Position numbers and translations under genes: made by a program
From: Candidatus Eisenbergiella merdipullorum
GTDB lineage: Bacteria; Bacillota; Clostridia; Lachnospirales; Lachnospiraceae
NCBI GenBank assembly: GCA_019118445.1
Contig: DWYY01000058.1
Span: 1 to 64,000 of the forward strand
Reading direction: 5' to 3'
Length of the DNA stretch: 64,000 nucleotides
Notes under the pieces: model-generated
The model's input: the letters and a program-made list of their open reading frames with translations, nothing else
The model's database searches: none
Told to the model about the DNA's origin: nothing
In this document: positions 34,745-43,809 of the stretch, one piece after another
Position numbering within the stretch: position 1 is the stretch's first letter
Layout of the letters: every line of letters begins with the position of its first letter

Positions 34745-35716
34745 TCACTTTCTGTTTGCTTGTCTTTTCCTGTACATCCGGATGTCCGGGCCTGTGAGCT
34801 TGCAGAAGTCAAAACTGCTGGTGATCCGGGAAAAGATCCTGTCCTGATACCTTTCCTTCAGTTCAGGGAGAGAAAGATTGGTGGAAATGATCATACTCTT
34901 TCCCCGGCTGATGCGTTCATTCAGAACAGTAAAAAGGTGGGAGAGCGTAAAAGGCGTACTCTGCTCCGTCCCAAGATCATCGATGACCAGCAGGTCACAG
35001 TTGTAAAGATCATTATATAAATAATCCAGGTTGTCCTGTCTTTTTATATCAAAGGCATTGCGCGAGAGCGTATCAAACAGAATGGATGCGCTGAAATAGA
35101 TCACGGAATGACCGCTCTCGATCACCTCTCTGGCGATGCAGTTGCTCAAAAAGGTTTTTCCGGTTCCGACCGTACCGTAAAAAAACAGATTCCGGGCGGG
35201 CTTTCCAAAGGATTCGGCAAAATCCCTGCATTTGCGGACGACAGCCTGAAAACCCGGAAGGCTGTTTTCATCGAAATATTCATAGGAGAGCGTATCGAAA
35301 TTTTCCTTCTCCAGGATTTCCTTGAGATTGGACTGCTGATAGAGCAAGGCGATCTCCGCTTGGCGGAAGCAGTGGCATTTCCGGCCGTCGATATATCCGG
35401 TATCCCGGCAGTCGGGACAGTCGTATACCGGTTCCAGATAATTGTCCGGCAGCCCAGCCTTGCGCAGAAGTTCCTTTTTATCCCGGCTGAGCCTGTGGAG
35501 CTGTTCCTTCAGGACGCTGAGGGCGTTGGGATCTCCGTTCAGCATTTTCTTTCCCTGGGAAACGGAAAGCGTGGCCACAGATTCATCCAGCAGTCGGTAG
35601 CCCTTCACGTTGGCATAGACAAAATTAAGCCTTTCCTCCCTCAGGTGCCTGTTGCGCGTCTGCTTCTGCTCATATACCCTCATGATCGTATTATACTGCG
35701 TATTCGTTAAAGCCAC
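34745..35716 (-). CDS. dnaC: DnaC/DnaI-like helicase loader ATPase
   Basis: 323 residues, start GTG 35716 with GGAAGGAG. The N-terminal part ends in a zinc-binding cluster CPDCRDTGYIDGRKCHC (about residues 98-114). The AAA+ domain has NLFFYGTVGTGKTFLS (Walker A), CDLLVIDDLGTEQ (Walker B), and STNLSLPELKERYQDRIFSRI (sensor/arginine). It loads the DnaB helicase at origins and restart sites. The dnaD-type gene lies 57 bases upstream in the same operon, the usual pair. Confidence 0.93.
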   Translation of the reverse strand: MALTNTQYNTIMRVYEQKQTRNRHLREERLNFVYANVKGYRLLDESVATLSVSQGKKMLNGDPNALSVLKEQLHRLSRDKKELLRKAGLPDNYLEPVYDCPDCRDTGYIDGRKCHCFRQAEIALLYQQSNLKEILEKENFDTLSYEYFDENSLPGFQAVVRKCRDFAESFGKPARNLFFYGTVGTGKTFLSNCIAREVIESGHSVIYFSASILFDTLSRNAFDIKRQDNLDYLYNDLYNCDLLVIDDLGTEQSTPFTLSHLFTVLNERISRGKSMIISTNLSLPELKERYQDRIFSRITSSFDFCKLTGPDIRMYRKRQANRK

Positions 35717-35773
35717 GGCTGTTCTCCTTCCAAGCTTGTGATCCGGCGGGACCCGGCCGCCCGGACGGAGCCG

Positions 35774-36814
35774 TCAGCTGTGCAGCAGTTCCTTTTCCAG
35801 GGCATCATAATCATAGCTGTTCTGCATAAAGCGGTTGTATCTGTCGGCAGAGCGTTCCCTCGCCTGCCGGACGGGCTTTTCCTTCTGGAACCCTTCATCC
35901 AGACGCGTGATATCGGACAGATGGTGCACGCCGGATTCCTTCCAGGAGGAAAGGATCTTATCCGCGTATTCGAATCGGTGCCTGTCTGTGGCGAGAACGG
36001 TCCGTTCACAGGCTTCCATGATAATGGAAGGTTCAAAACCGTATTCTTCTCTCCAGCGGCGGATGAATTCGGCTTCCCGTCTGGTGGGAGCGTTCGTCTT
36101 GCCGAGAGAGTTCATGATGGTATAGACTGTCTTGTCATATTTCCCGGCCTGCCTTTCCGCTTCGGCAGGCGTGCTGACGCCGGCTTCCGCCCAGCTTATG
36201 GCGACCTTCTCCATGTAACGGAAGTCCTTCTTGCCCCGTTCCACGCAGTACTGGAGGAGATAATCGATCAGATCGTCGGAAAAATGGAGCCTGTCCGAGA
36301 AGAAAAGGATCGATTTGATATCGGAAGGGCTGAGCGTCCTTCCCAGGTACTGCTCCGCGATGAAAAGAAGCTGGGCGGTGGAATCCTTCTGCTGAAACGC
36401 CTTCAGATCATCCAGTGAATAAGAAGGCTTAGAATACGGTCCGGATTCCTGTGCAGACGTTTTCTTCTGATCCGGAACGGACTTCGCCGGAGCGGCCTGC
36501 TTTTCGGACAGGTCCACAAGACGGATCCCGGTAAGATTTCCGGCCGCGTCAGATTCCAGCAGGAGCACGCCGCACTTTTCCCAGTATTTCAACGCGCGCA
36601 TCACGTCCTTTTCCGTATGGTTGAACGTATCGGCGATCCCTGATATATCCAGGGACCGCTCCGCGCTCTGCATGCTTGCGTTCACGGAACGCAGAAGATA
36701 CAGATATATTTTTAACTGCGCGTCATTGGCCTGCGGCATGAACTCGTCGATAAAGCGGTTGGACACAATGGTAACATCGGCGCAGCTATCCTGATAGATT
36801 TTCAGACAGCCCAT
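35774..36814 (-). CDS. dnaD: DnaD-type replication initiation protein
   Basis: 346 residues from ATG 36814 with GGTGAG; ATG 36850 is less likely. N-terminal winged helix (about 10-105: SNRFIDEFMPQANDAQLKIYLYLLRSVNA ... DVMRALKYWEKCGVLLL) and two DnaD/DnaB-II domains: about 160-225 (LFIAEQYLGRTLSPSDIKSILFFSDRLHFSDDLIDYLLQYCV) and 255-320 (FIRRWREEYGFEPSIIMEACERT). Such proteins remodel DnaA-bound origins and help recruit DnaB with the DnaC/DnaI loader encoded next. A cluster of DnaA boxes lies upstream of its promoter. Confidence 0.93.
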   Translation of the reverse strand: MGCLKIYQDSCADVTIVSNRFIDEFMPQANDAQLKIYLYLLRSVNASMQSAERSLDISGIADTFNHTEKDVMRALKYWEKCGVLLLESDAAGNLTGIRLVDLSEKQAAPAKSVPDQKKTSAQESGPYSKPSYSLDDLKAFQQKDSTAQLLFIAEQYLGRTLSPSDIKSILFFSDRLHFSDDLIDYLLQYCVERGKKDFRYMEKVAISWAEAGVSTPAEAERQAGKYDKTVYTIMNSLGKTNAPTRREAEFIRRWREEYGFEPSIIMEACERTVLATDRHRFEYADKILSSWKESGVHHLSDITRLDEGFQKEKPVRQARERSADRYNRFMQNSYDYDALEKELLHS

Positions 36815-36865
36815 AATCTCACCTGTTTTTCCGTATGTAAAATTCCTCATATTTTAAGCAAATGA

Positions 36866-36874
36866 ATTATATCA
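36866..36874 (-). promoter_or_regulatory. Extended -10 promoter of dnaD-dnaC-prs
   Basis: TGATATAAT on the minus strand, 52 bases before the dnaD start; -35 match is weak. DnaA boxes begin about 70 bases upstream. Confidence 0.65.
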
Positions 36875-36941
36875 TACGCCCCCGGAAAAAGGAACCGTCA
36901 TTTTGCTGAAAAACCCGGTCCCATGCGGCGTTCCGCAAAAA

Positions 36942-37054
36942 TGTGGATATTGTGGAAATGTGGATGTTTTTGTAGAGTCCAGGTAAAAAGGGATTGTGGA
37001 TAAAAAAATATCCACATCATTCATACACATGAAAAATGTGGATATTGTGGATAA
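36942..37054. promoter_or_regulatory. Cluster of DnaA boxes
   Basis: Seven 9-mers close to TTATCCACA within 113 bases. Two are perfect (36995-37003 and 37046-37054, reverse orientation). One mismatch: 36942-36950, 37008-37016 (opposite orientation), 37037-37045. Two mismatches: 36951-36959 and 36959-36967. Several abut end to end with a 9-base period. Located between murC and the promoter of the dnaD-dnaC operon. DnaA binding, regulatory or origin-like, is likely. Confidence 0.82.
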
Positions 37055-38446
37055 CTATTGTCCGAGAAGGTCCTCTCCAATGTTTACAACGTTTCCCGCC
37101 CCCATAGTTATCAACAGGTCGCCGGGGGTGCAATTTTCCAGGATAAATTTTTCTATCTCATCAAAAGAAGGAAAATAATGGCAGTCCGTTCCCAGTTTTT
37201 TGATCTCCTGGCAGAGTAGGGCGGAGCTGATCCCCAGCGTATCGGTTTCCCTCGCTGCGTAGATATCGGCCAGAATGACCCTGTCGGCAAGGGAAAGAGC
37301 TTTTGCAAACTCATGGAAAAACGCCTTTGTGCGCGTATAGGTATGCGGCTGGAAGACACACCAGAGCGTTTTGTGAGGATAGTCGGCGGCGGCCTTCAAG
37401 GTCGCTTCGATCTCCGTCGGGTGATGGGCGTAATCGTCTATGATGGTGACGCCCCCGACGGTGCCTTTATATTCAAAACGGCGGTCAGTTCCGTGGAAAT
37501 CATGCAGGCTCTCCGCTGCCTGCTTCATGTCAAGCCCCAGGTGATCGGCCAGCGCGAGAGCGGCTGTGGCGTTCAGGATGTTATGCACGCCGGGAACGCT
37601 GAGGCGGACCGGAAGCTGCTTTTCTCCACAGTGAAAGGTGAAGGAAGCATGGGCTTCTTCATCATGTGCCGCATCCGTGAAGTAACAGTCATCCTCCGGC
37701 GAGTTTCCGAAGGTGACGACACGGCAGGAAAGGCCGTCCGTTATTTCGGAGAGCGCTGGAATGGAACCGTTTATGATAAGAAGGCCGTCCTCCGGGATCA
37801 GTTCGGCAAAGCGCCGGAAGGAGGAACGGATATCCGCAAGATCCTTAAAAAAGTCCAGATGATCTTCTTCTATATTCAGGATGATGCCGATCTTGGGGAA
37901 AAAGCTCAGGAAGCTGTTGGTATATTCGCAGGCTTCCGTCAGAAAAAGCTCTGAGCCGCCCACGCGGATGTTCCCGCCGATATCTTTGAGGACGCCGCCC
38001 ACGGAAATGGTGGGATCGGTCTTCGCCGACAGGAGGATTTCCGCGATCATGGAGGTGGTCGTGGTCTTCCCATGCGTTCCGCTGACCGCGATGGGAAGCT
38101 TATAATTTTTCATCATCTGTCCCAGAAGCTGTGCGCGCGTGAGACTGGGGAGACCACGCCGCCTCGTTTCCATAAGCTCCGGATTGTCTTCATGGACGGC
38201 GGCGGTATAGACGACCAGGTCCACGTCAGCTTCGATATTTTCCGCCTTCTGCGGCCTGCCATAGTGGATGAGGGCGCCCTGCTCTTCCAGACGTTTTGTC
38301 AGAGGGGAGCAGTTCCAGTCTGAGCCGGAGACGCGGAAGCCTTCGGAAAGGAGGATTTCCGCAAGGCCGCTCATGCTGATGCCGCCGATGCCGATGAAAT
38401 AGACATGGACCGGATGGTTGAAATCTACCTGATATATATAAGACAT
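37055..38446 (-). CDS. murC: UDP-N-acetylmuramate--L-alanine ligase
   Basis: 463 residues, family size. VYFIGIGGISMSGLAEIL (UDP-substrate Rossmann loop), the ATP loop SGTHGKTTTT (about 122-130), EACEYTNSFLSF, and the C-terminal DDYAHHPTEIEATLKAA are diagnostic. It adds L-Ala to UDP-MurNAc in the cytosol, the first peptide step of peptidoglycan precursor synthesis. Its own promoter lies upstream; its stop borders the DnaA-box cluster directly. Confidence 0.97.
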   Translation of the reverse strand: MSYIYQVDFNHPVHVYFIGIGGISMSGLAEILLSEGFRVSGSDWNCSPLTKRLEEQGALIHYGRPQKAENIEADVDLVVYTAAVHEDNPELMETRRRGLPSLTRAQLLGQMMKNYKLPIAVSGTHGKTTTTSMIAEILLSAKTDPTISVGGVLKDIGGNIRVGGSELFLTEACEYTNSFLSFFPKIGIILNIEEDHLDFFKDLADIRSSFRRFAELIPEDGLLIINGSIPALSEITDGLSCRVVTFGNSPEDDCYFTDAAHDEEAHASFTFHCGEKQLPVRLSVPGVHNILNATAALALADHLGLDMKQAAESLHDFHGTDRRFEYKGTVGGVTIIDDYAHHPTEIEATLKAAADYPHKTLWCVFQPHTYTRTKAFFHEFAKALSLADRVILADIYAARETDTLGISSALLCQEIKKLGTDCHYFPSFDEIEKFILENCTPGDLLITMGAGNVVNIGEDLLGQ

Positions 38447-38490
38447 AAGGATGACCTTCCTTTCTGATTCCCGTGTTGACTCTGATATGT

Positions 38491-38519
38491 ATTATACGCA
38501 CTGCGGATAAAAAAACCAA
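38491..38519 (-). promoter_or_regulatory. Promoter of murC
   Basis: TTGGTT (38514-38519), 17-base spacer, perfect TATAAT (38491-38496). The rest of the 363-base gap to glgC is AT-rich without open frames apart from the glgC promoter. Confidence 0.72.
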
Positions 38520-38720
38520 TAGGAAATTGGAAAATGAAGAACAGAAAACGTAATTTCATGAAAAAAACGGGAGTATTTGTTGAAAATACAAGAAAAATGC
38601 GGAAGATGACGTCGAAGAAAATTATTAAAAACACACAATGCATGGTATTGCGGAGAAAAAAATATGTAAAATATCTACTAATTTTGCTTCCTTTTCACAG
38701 AAAGAGACTGTAAATAATTA

Positions 38721-38749
38721 TTCACTTTTGTACAAGCGTGTGTTATAAT
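38721..38749 (+). promoter_or_regulatory. Promoter of glgC-glgD
   Basis: TTCACT (38721-38726), 17-base spacer, TATAAT (38744-38749) with TG extension, 61 bases before glgC. Confidence 0.72.
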
Positions 38750-38809
38750 CTTCTTACGTAATATATGTTAATCTATGCAATACGTGATGCAGGAACATGA
38801 GGTGATGAC

Positions 38810-40084
38810 ATGGTAAAGAAAGAAATGATTGCTATGCTGCTTGCCGGCGGTCAGGGAAGCAGGCTGGGAGTCCTGACCTCGAAGGTGGCAAAGCCGGCGG
38901 TATCCTTTGGCGGGAAGTACCGCATTATCGATTTCCCGCTGAGCAACTGTATCAACTCTGGAGTGGATACGGTCGGGGTGCTTACGCAGTATCAGCCCCT
39001 CCGGCTGAATACGCATATCGGAATCGGCATACCGTGGGATCTGGACCGGAATATAGGAGGCGTTACTGTCCTTCCTCCCTATGAGAGGAGCGAGAATAGC
39101 GAATGGTATACCGGAACGGCGAATGCGATTTATCAGAATATTGATTATATGGAGAGCTATAATCCGGATTATGTCCTGATCCTGTCGGGCGACCACATTT
39201 ACAAGATGGATTATGAAGTCATGCTGGACTATCATAAGCAGCATAATGCGGAATGCACGATCGCGGTCATGCCCGTGCCGATGGAGGAAGCGAAGCGGTT
39301 CGGCATCATGATCGCGGATGAGGACGGAAGGATCACCGATTTTGAGGAGAAACCGGCGAACCCCAGGAGCAATCTGGCTTCGATGGGAATTTACATATTT
39401 AACTGGAAGACGCTGAAGGAAGCCCTGATCGCAAAGTCAGAGCAGCCTAACCTGGATTTTGGAAAACATGTCATCCCCTACTGCCATGAGAATGGCGCAC
39501 CGATGTACGCGTATGAGTTTAACGGTTACTGGAAGGACGTTGGAACTTTAAGCTCCTACTGGGAGGCCAATATGGAGCTGATCGACATTGTGCCGGAGTT
39601 CAATCTGTATGAAGAATACTGGAAGATCTATACGAAGAGCGAGATCCTCCCGCCGCAGTACGTCTCTTCAGAAGGGCTGATCGAGAGAAGCATCGTGGGT
39701 GAGGGGAGTGAGATTTCCGGTCAGATCTACAATTCCGTGATCGGATGCGGCGTGGTGATCGGCAAGAATACGGTCATCAGGGACTCCATCATCATGAACA
39801 ATACGGTGATCGGAGAAGGCTGCGAGCTGAATAAGGCCATTGTTGCCGAGAATGTCCGGATCGGGGACGATGTGAAGATAGGGATCGGCGAGGAAGTCGA
39901 AAATGATATAGCGCCCCATATCTATAACAGCGGACTCGCTACCGTCGGAGAAAAGAGCGTGATCCCTAAGGGCATTTCAATCGGGAAAAATACCGTCGTT
40001 TTCGGCGAGACCGAAAGCGCTGATTATCCGGATGGGGTTCTCCCCGGAGGCAAATCTTTGATTAAGGCAGGTGAGGAAAAGTGA
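38810..40084 (+). CDS. glgC: Glucose-1-phosphate adenylyltransferase, catalytic subunit
   Basis: 424 residues. [46 protein letters not shown] is the nucleotide-binding start; [10 protein letters not shown] and [20 protein letters not shown] follow, then a left-handed beta-helix ([24 protein letters not shown]). It makes ADP-glucose for glycogen. GAGGTGA precedes ATG. The stop overlaps the next start by four bases. Confidence 0.96.
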   Translation: MVKKEMIAMLLAGGQGSRLGVLTSKVAKPAVSFGGKYRIIDFPLSNCINSGVDTVGVLTQYQPLRLNTHIGIGIPWDLDRNIGGVTVLPPYERSENSEWYTGTANAIYQNIDYMESYNPDYVLILSGDHIYKMDYEVMLDYHKQHNAECTIAVMPVPMEEAKRFGIMIADEDGRITDFEEKPANPRSNLASMGIYIFNWKTLKEALIAKSEQPNLDFGKHVIPYCHENGAPMYAYEFNGYWKDVGTLSSYWEANMELIDIVPEFNLYEEYWKIYTKSEILPPQYVSSEGLIERSIVGEGSEISGQIYNSVIGCGVVIGKNTVIRDSIIMNNTVIGEGCELNKAIVAENVRIGDDVKIGIGEEVENDIAPHIYNSGLATVGEKSVIPKGISIGKNTVVFGETESADYPDGVLPGGKSLIKAGEEK

Positions 40085-41199
40085 GAGCGATAGGAATTAT
40101 TTTGGCCGGCGGCAACAATCACAGAATGAAAGAGTTATCCAGGAAAAGGGCCATTGCGGCAATGCCGATCGCTGGCAGCTACAGAAGCATCGATTTCGCG
40201 CTCAGCAACATGACCAACTCTCATATCCAGAAGGTGGGCGTGTTCACCCAGTACAATGCCAGAAGCCTGAACGAGCATCTGAATTCTTCCAAATGGTGGG
40301 ATTTCGGGCGCAAGCAGGGCGGCCTGTTCATATTTACCCCCACGGTGACGGCGGACAACAGCTTCTGGTACAGAGGGACGGCGGATGCCATGTATCAGAA
40401 CCTGTCCTTTTTAAAGAGCAGCCATGAGCCCTATGTGGTCATCGCATCGGGCGACTGCGTATACAAGATGGATTACAACAAAGTGCTGGAGTATCACATC
40501 GATAAGAAGGCGGACATCACCATCGTCTGCAAGGAAATGCCTGCCGGGACCAATCTGGAGCGCTATGGAACCATCAAGATGAACGAGGACAGCCGGATCG
40601 AGGAATTTGAGGAAAAGCCCATCGTTGCGAAATCCAATACGATCTCCTGCGGCATATATGTGATCCGCAGAAGGCTCCTCATCGAAATGATCGAGCGCTG
40701 CGCGATGGAGGACAGATATGATTTCGTCAAGGACATCCTGATCCGCTACAAGAACCAGAAGCGTATCTACGGCTATAAGATCAAGGAGTACTGGCGTAAC
40801 ATCGCTTCGGTGGAAGACTATTTTGCCACCAACATGGACTTCCTGAAGCCGGAGATCAGGAACTATTTCTTTCATCAGTACCCGGACATCTATTCCAAGG
40901 TGGATGATCTTCCTCCCGCGAAGTACAATGTGGGCGTCAAGGTCTCGAACAGCCTGATCTCCAGCGGCTGCATCATCAATGGAACGGTGGAGGATTCTGT
41001 GATCTTCAAAAAATCCTTTATCGGGAATAACTGCTATATCAAGAATTCCATTATCTTGAATGACGTATATATCGGCGACAACACACATATCGAAAACTGC
41101 ATCGTAGAGAGCCGGGATACGATCCGGGCCAATACCTATTATAAAGGCGAAGATGGAATCAAGATCGTGGTTGAAAAGAACGAAAGGTATGTCATCTAA
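40081..41199 (+). CDS. glgD: GlgD, regulatory subunit of ADP-glucose pyrophosphorylase
   Basis: 372 residues, start GTG 40081 overlapping glgC (GTGA). It is homologous to GlgC ([37 protein letters not shown]) but the G-rich loop and [14 protein letters not shown] differ from catalytic enzymes, as known for GlgD, which lacks strong activity alone and modulates GlgC as a heteromer in Bacillota. It ends 21 bases before spoVG. Confidence 0.94.
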   Translation: MRAIGIILAGGNNHRMKELSRKRAIAAMPIAGSYRSIDFALSNMTNSHIQKVGVFTQYNARSLNEHLNSSKWWDFGRKQGGLFIFTPTVTADNSFWYRGTADAMYQNLSFLKSSHEPYVVIASGDCVYKMDYNKVLEYHIDKKADITIVCKEMPAGTNLERYGTIKMNEDSRIEEFEEKPIVAKSNTISCGIYVIRRRLLIEMIERCAMEDRYDFVKDILIRYKNQKRIYGYKIKEYWRNIASVEDYFATNMDFLKPEIRNYFFHQYPDIYSKVDDLPPAKYNVGVKVSNSLISSGCIINGTVEDSVIFKKSFIGNNCYIKNSIILNDVYIGDNTHIENCIVESRDTIRANTYYKGEDGIKIVVEKNERYVI

Positions 41200-41220
41200 A
41201 GATAAAAGGGGGAACCTCAC

Positions 41221-41496
41221 ATGAAGATTACAGACGTGCGTGTACGTAAGATCACCAAGGAAGGAAAGATGAAAGCCATCGTTTCTATTACAATAGACGA
41301 CGAGTTTGTGGTACACGACATAAAGGTAATTGAAGGCGAGAAGGGATTGTTCATCGCAATGCCCAGCAAGAAAGCCGCTGACGGCGAATATCGGGACATT
41401 GCGCATCCGATCAATCAGGCGACGAGAGAAAATATCCAGAACATCATCCTGGACAGATATGAGAAGGCGTTGACGGAGCCGGACGAGATGGCATGA
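41221..41496 (+). CDS. spoVG: Septation/sporulation regulator SpoVG
   Basis: 91 residues, the family length, with [51 protein letters not shown]. SpoVG is a small nucleic-acid-binding protein that affects asymmetric septation and other stationary-phase genes. AAAGGGGG upstream. It lies 21 bases after glgD, so glycogen storage and this late-growth regulator may be co-transcribed. Confidence 0.97.
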   Translation: MKITDVRVRKITKEGKMKAIVSITIDDEFVVHDIKVIEGEKGLFIAMPSKKAADGEYRDIAHPINQATRENIQNIILDRYEKALTEPDEMA

Positions 41497-41523
41497 AACG
41501 ACCCACGGGTCTGAAAAAAAGTG

Positions 41524-41552
41524 TTGACTTTCAATTCTGCGGATGCTAGTAT
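41524..41552 (+). promoter_or_regulatory. Promoter of the thrS T-box transcript
   Basis: TTGACT (41524-41529), 17-base spacer, TAGTAT (41547-41552). Confidence 0.78.
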
Positions 41553-41559
41553 ACTGATA

Positions 41560-41852
41560 TCGCAAAGGCTGTGAAGGAAAGAGTAGCCTGCCGCGGGCAT
41601 AGACCAGAGAGAGGGGCATATGCTGGAAGCTCCTTTATGCCGGGTATGGGGAAGACCGCTCCGGAGCCGCTGTAAGATGGAAGGATCCTTTGAGAGGGCC
41701 GGTTCCGGAATTACAGACGTGGATCCGCGTTAAGGATGAGGATTTGAAAGAATCTGAAGAGAAAAGTTAAGGTGGAACCGTGCGTCATGCGCAGGAATTG
41801 ATGACCGCACCCTTAGAAGAACAGGAAGCTGTTTTTCTGAGGGTGTTTTTTG
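41560..41852 (+). promoter_or_regulatory. T-box riboswitch with terminator, upstream of thrS
   Basis: The leader carries Stem I with a GAGTAG-type K-turn element near its base (about 41581-41586), and the T-box core AAGGTGGAACCGTG at 41769-41782. A terminator follows: CACCCTTAG (from about 41808) pairs with CTGAGGGTG, then TTTTTT (to about 41851). A plausible specifier is ACC (Thr) at 41655-41657. Uncharged threonyl-tRNA would favour the antiterminator and allow thrS expression. Confidence 0.92.
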
Positions 41853-41866
41853 TTGGAAAGGAGAAT

Positions 41867-43630
41867 ATGAAAATGGATGTGATTCTGAAGGACGGCAGCA
41901 GAGCAGAGCAGGAATTTACGGATAAGGAAGGGGCGAGGACTTTCCGCCACACCACTTCCCATATCCTGGCGCAGGCCATAAAGCGCCTGTACCCTGACAC
42001 AAAGCTGGCGATCGGGCCGGCGATCGAGGATGGCTTCTATTACGATTTTGAATTCAAGGAGCCCATTTCCAGCGATGATTTTGCCGCCATCGAAAAGGAA
42101 ATGAAAAAGATCGTGAAGGAGCATCTTCCGCTGGAGCGCTTCACGCTTTCCCGCGATGAGGCGATCGCCTTCATGAAGGAGAGGAATGAGGATTACAAGG
42201 TGGAGCTGATCGAGGATCTTCCGGAGGATGCGGTGATCAGCTTCTACCGGCAGGGAGAATTCGTGGATCTGTGCGCGGGTCCGCATCTGGACAATACCAA
42301 ATACGTGAAGGCGCTGAAGCTCACAAGCCTGGCTGGTGCGTACTGGAGAGGCAGCGAGAAGAACAAGATGCTCACCCGGATCTACGGAACCTCCTTCCCG
42401 GATAAGGAGCAGTTAAAGGAGTATCTGGACAGGATCGAGGAGGCGAAGAAGCGGGATCACCGCAAGCTGGGAAAGGAGCTTGGCATCTTTACCGTGATGG
42501 AGGAGGGCCCCGGATTCCCGTTCTTCCTTCCCAAAGGAATGGTGCTCAAGAACATCCTGATCGACTACTGGAGAAAGCTGCATGAAAGAGAGGGATATCA
42601 GGAGATCTCCACTCCCATCATTTTGAGCCGTAAGCTCTGGGAGACTTCCGGCCACTGGGACCATTACAGGGATAATATGTATACCACGGTGATCGACGGA
42701 GAGGACTATGCGATCAAGCCTATGAACTGTCCGGGCGGCATGCTGGTTTACAAATCCCAGCCGCGTTCCTACCGCGATCTGCCCCTCAGGATCGGCGAGC
42801 TCGGCCTGGTGCATCGTCATGAGAAATCCGGCCAGCTTCACGGCCTGATGCGCGTGCGCTGCTTTACGCAGGATGATGCCCATATTTTCATGACCCAGGA
42901 TCAGATCACGGATGAGATCAAGGGCGTCATGCGTCTGATCGATGAAGTGTACAGCCGCTTCGGATTCTCCTACCATGTGGAGCTGTCCACCAGGCCGGAG
43001 GACAGCATGGGAAGCGACGAGGACTGGGAGCTCGCAACGGATGCGCTCCGCGAGGCGCTGAAGGAGACCGGAAGGGAATATGTGGTGAATGAAGGCGACG
43101 GCGCGTTTTACGGGCCCAAGATCGACTTCCATCTGACGGATTCCCTGGGAAGGACCTGGCAGTGCGGCACCATTCAGCTTGATTTTCAGCTTCCTCTGCG
43201 CTTTGAAGCGGAATATATGGGAGCGGACGGCGAGAAGCACCGCCCGATCATGATCCACCGCGTGGTATACGGCTCCATCGAGCGTTTCATCGGCATCCTG
43301 ATCGAGCATTATGCGGGTAAATTCCCGGTATGGCTGGCTCCGGTCCAGGTGAAGATCCTGCCTATTTCCGAGAAATTCTTCGGCTATGGGGAGGAAGTCC
43401 TGAAGAAGCTGAAGGATGCGGGCATCCGCTGCGAGATGGACAACAGAGATGAAAAGATCGGTTACAAGATCCGCAGCGCCCAGATGGAAAAGGTTCCTTA
43501 TATGCTGATCGTTGGCCAGAAGGAAGAAGAAAGCGGAAATGTCTCTGTCAGAAGCCGGGACGACGGCGATCTGGGAAGCCAGGAGCTGGATGCGTTCATT
43601 CAGAAGGTTGTGGAAGAAGGAAAAGAATAA
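41867..43630 (+). CDS. thrS: Threonyl-tRNA synthetase lacking a full TGS domain
   Basis: 587 residues from ATG 41867, preceded by AAAGGAG after the T-box terminator. The editing domain is intact (RHTTSHILAQA, VDLCAGPHL), as are class II motif 2 (LVHRHEKSGQLHGLMRVRCFTQDDAHIF), the catalytic MNCPGGMLVYK with zinc Cys, and motif 3 HRVVYGSIERFIGILIEHYAG, then the anticodon-binding domain. The N-terminus starts only about 25 residues before the editing domain, so the usual TGS domain of about 60 residues is reduced or absent. Confidence 0.95.
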   Translation: MKMDVILKDGSRAEQEFTDKEGARTFRHTTSHILAQAIKRLYPDTKLAIGPAIEDGFYYDFEFKEPISSDDFAAIEKEMKKIVKEHLPLERFTLSRDEAIAFMKERNEDYKVELIEDLPEDAVISFYRQGEFVDLCAGPHLDNTKYVKALKLTSLAGAYWRGSEKNKMLTRIYGTSFPDKEQLKEYLDRIEEAKKRDHRKLGKELGIFTVMEEGPGFPFFLPKGMVLKNILIDYWRKLHEREGYQEISTPIILSRKLWETSGHWDHYRDNMYTTVIDGEDYAIKPMNCPGGMLVYKSQPRSYRDLPLRIGELGLVHRHEKSGQLHGLMRVRCFTQDDAHIFMTQDQITDEIKGVMRLIDEVYSRFGFSYHVELSTRPEDSMGSDEDWELATDALREALKETGREYVVNEGDGAFYGPKIDFHLTDSLGRTWQCGTIQLDFQLPLRFEAEYMGADGEKHRPIMIHRVVYGSIERFIGILIEHYAGKFPVWLAPVQVKILPISEKFFGYGEEVLKKLKDAGIRCEMDNRDEKIGYKIRSAQMEKVPYMLIVGQKEEESGNVSVRSRDDGDLGSQELDAFIQKVVEEGKE

Positions 43631-43634
43631 GCGT

Positions 43635-43667
43635 AAGGGGCTGTCATCAACAGACGGCCCCTTTTTG
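43635..43667 (+). terminator. Rho-independent terminator after thrS
   Basis: GGGGCTGTC and GACGGCCCC form a stem around ATCAACA, followed by TTTTT. Confidence 0.88.
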
Positions 43668-43809
43668 CCCGGAAAGGAAACAAAAAGACAATCATATGCA
43701 ACAAACAATATAGAATAGAAATGCAGAAAAACATAAAATGAAACCATCGGAATGAAATCAAAAAAGCAAATTTTCATTTTCACGCCGCAGAGTCGGCAAA
43801 GGAGGTATT

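Noticed and set aside
36942-37054. Chromosomal oriC
   Set aside because: DnaA boxes are present, but no dnaA, dnaN or rpmH is nearby and no DnaA-trio or clear unwinding element was seen; kept as DnaA-box cluster.
41497-41523. Terminator after spoVG
   Set aside because: The short GACCC/GGGTC stem is followed by A rather than T, so it was not called.
42413-43783. 456-codon open frame antisense to thrS
   Set aside because: thrS is unmistakable and T-box controlled; no support for the reverse frame.
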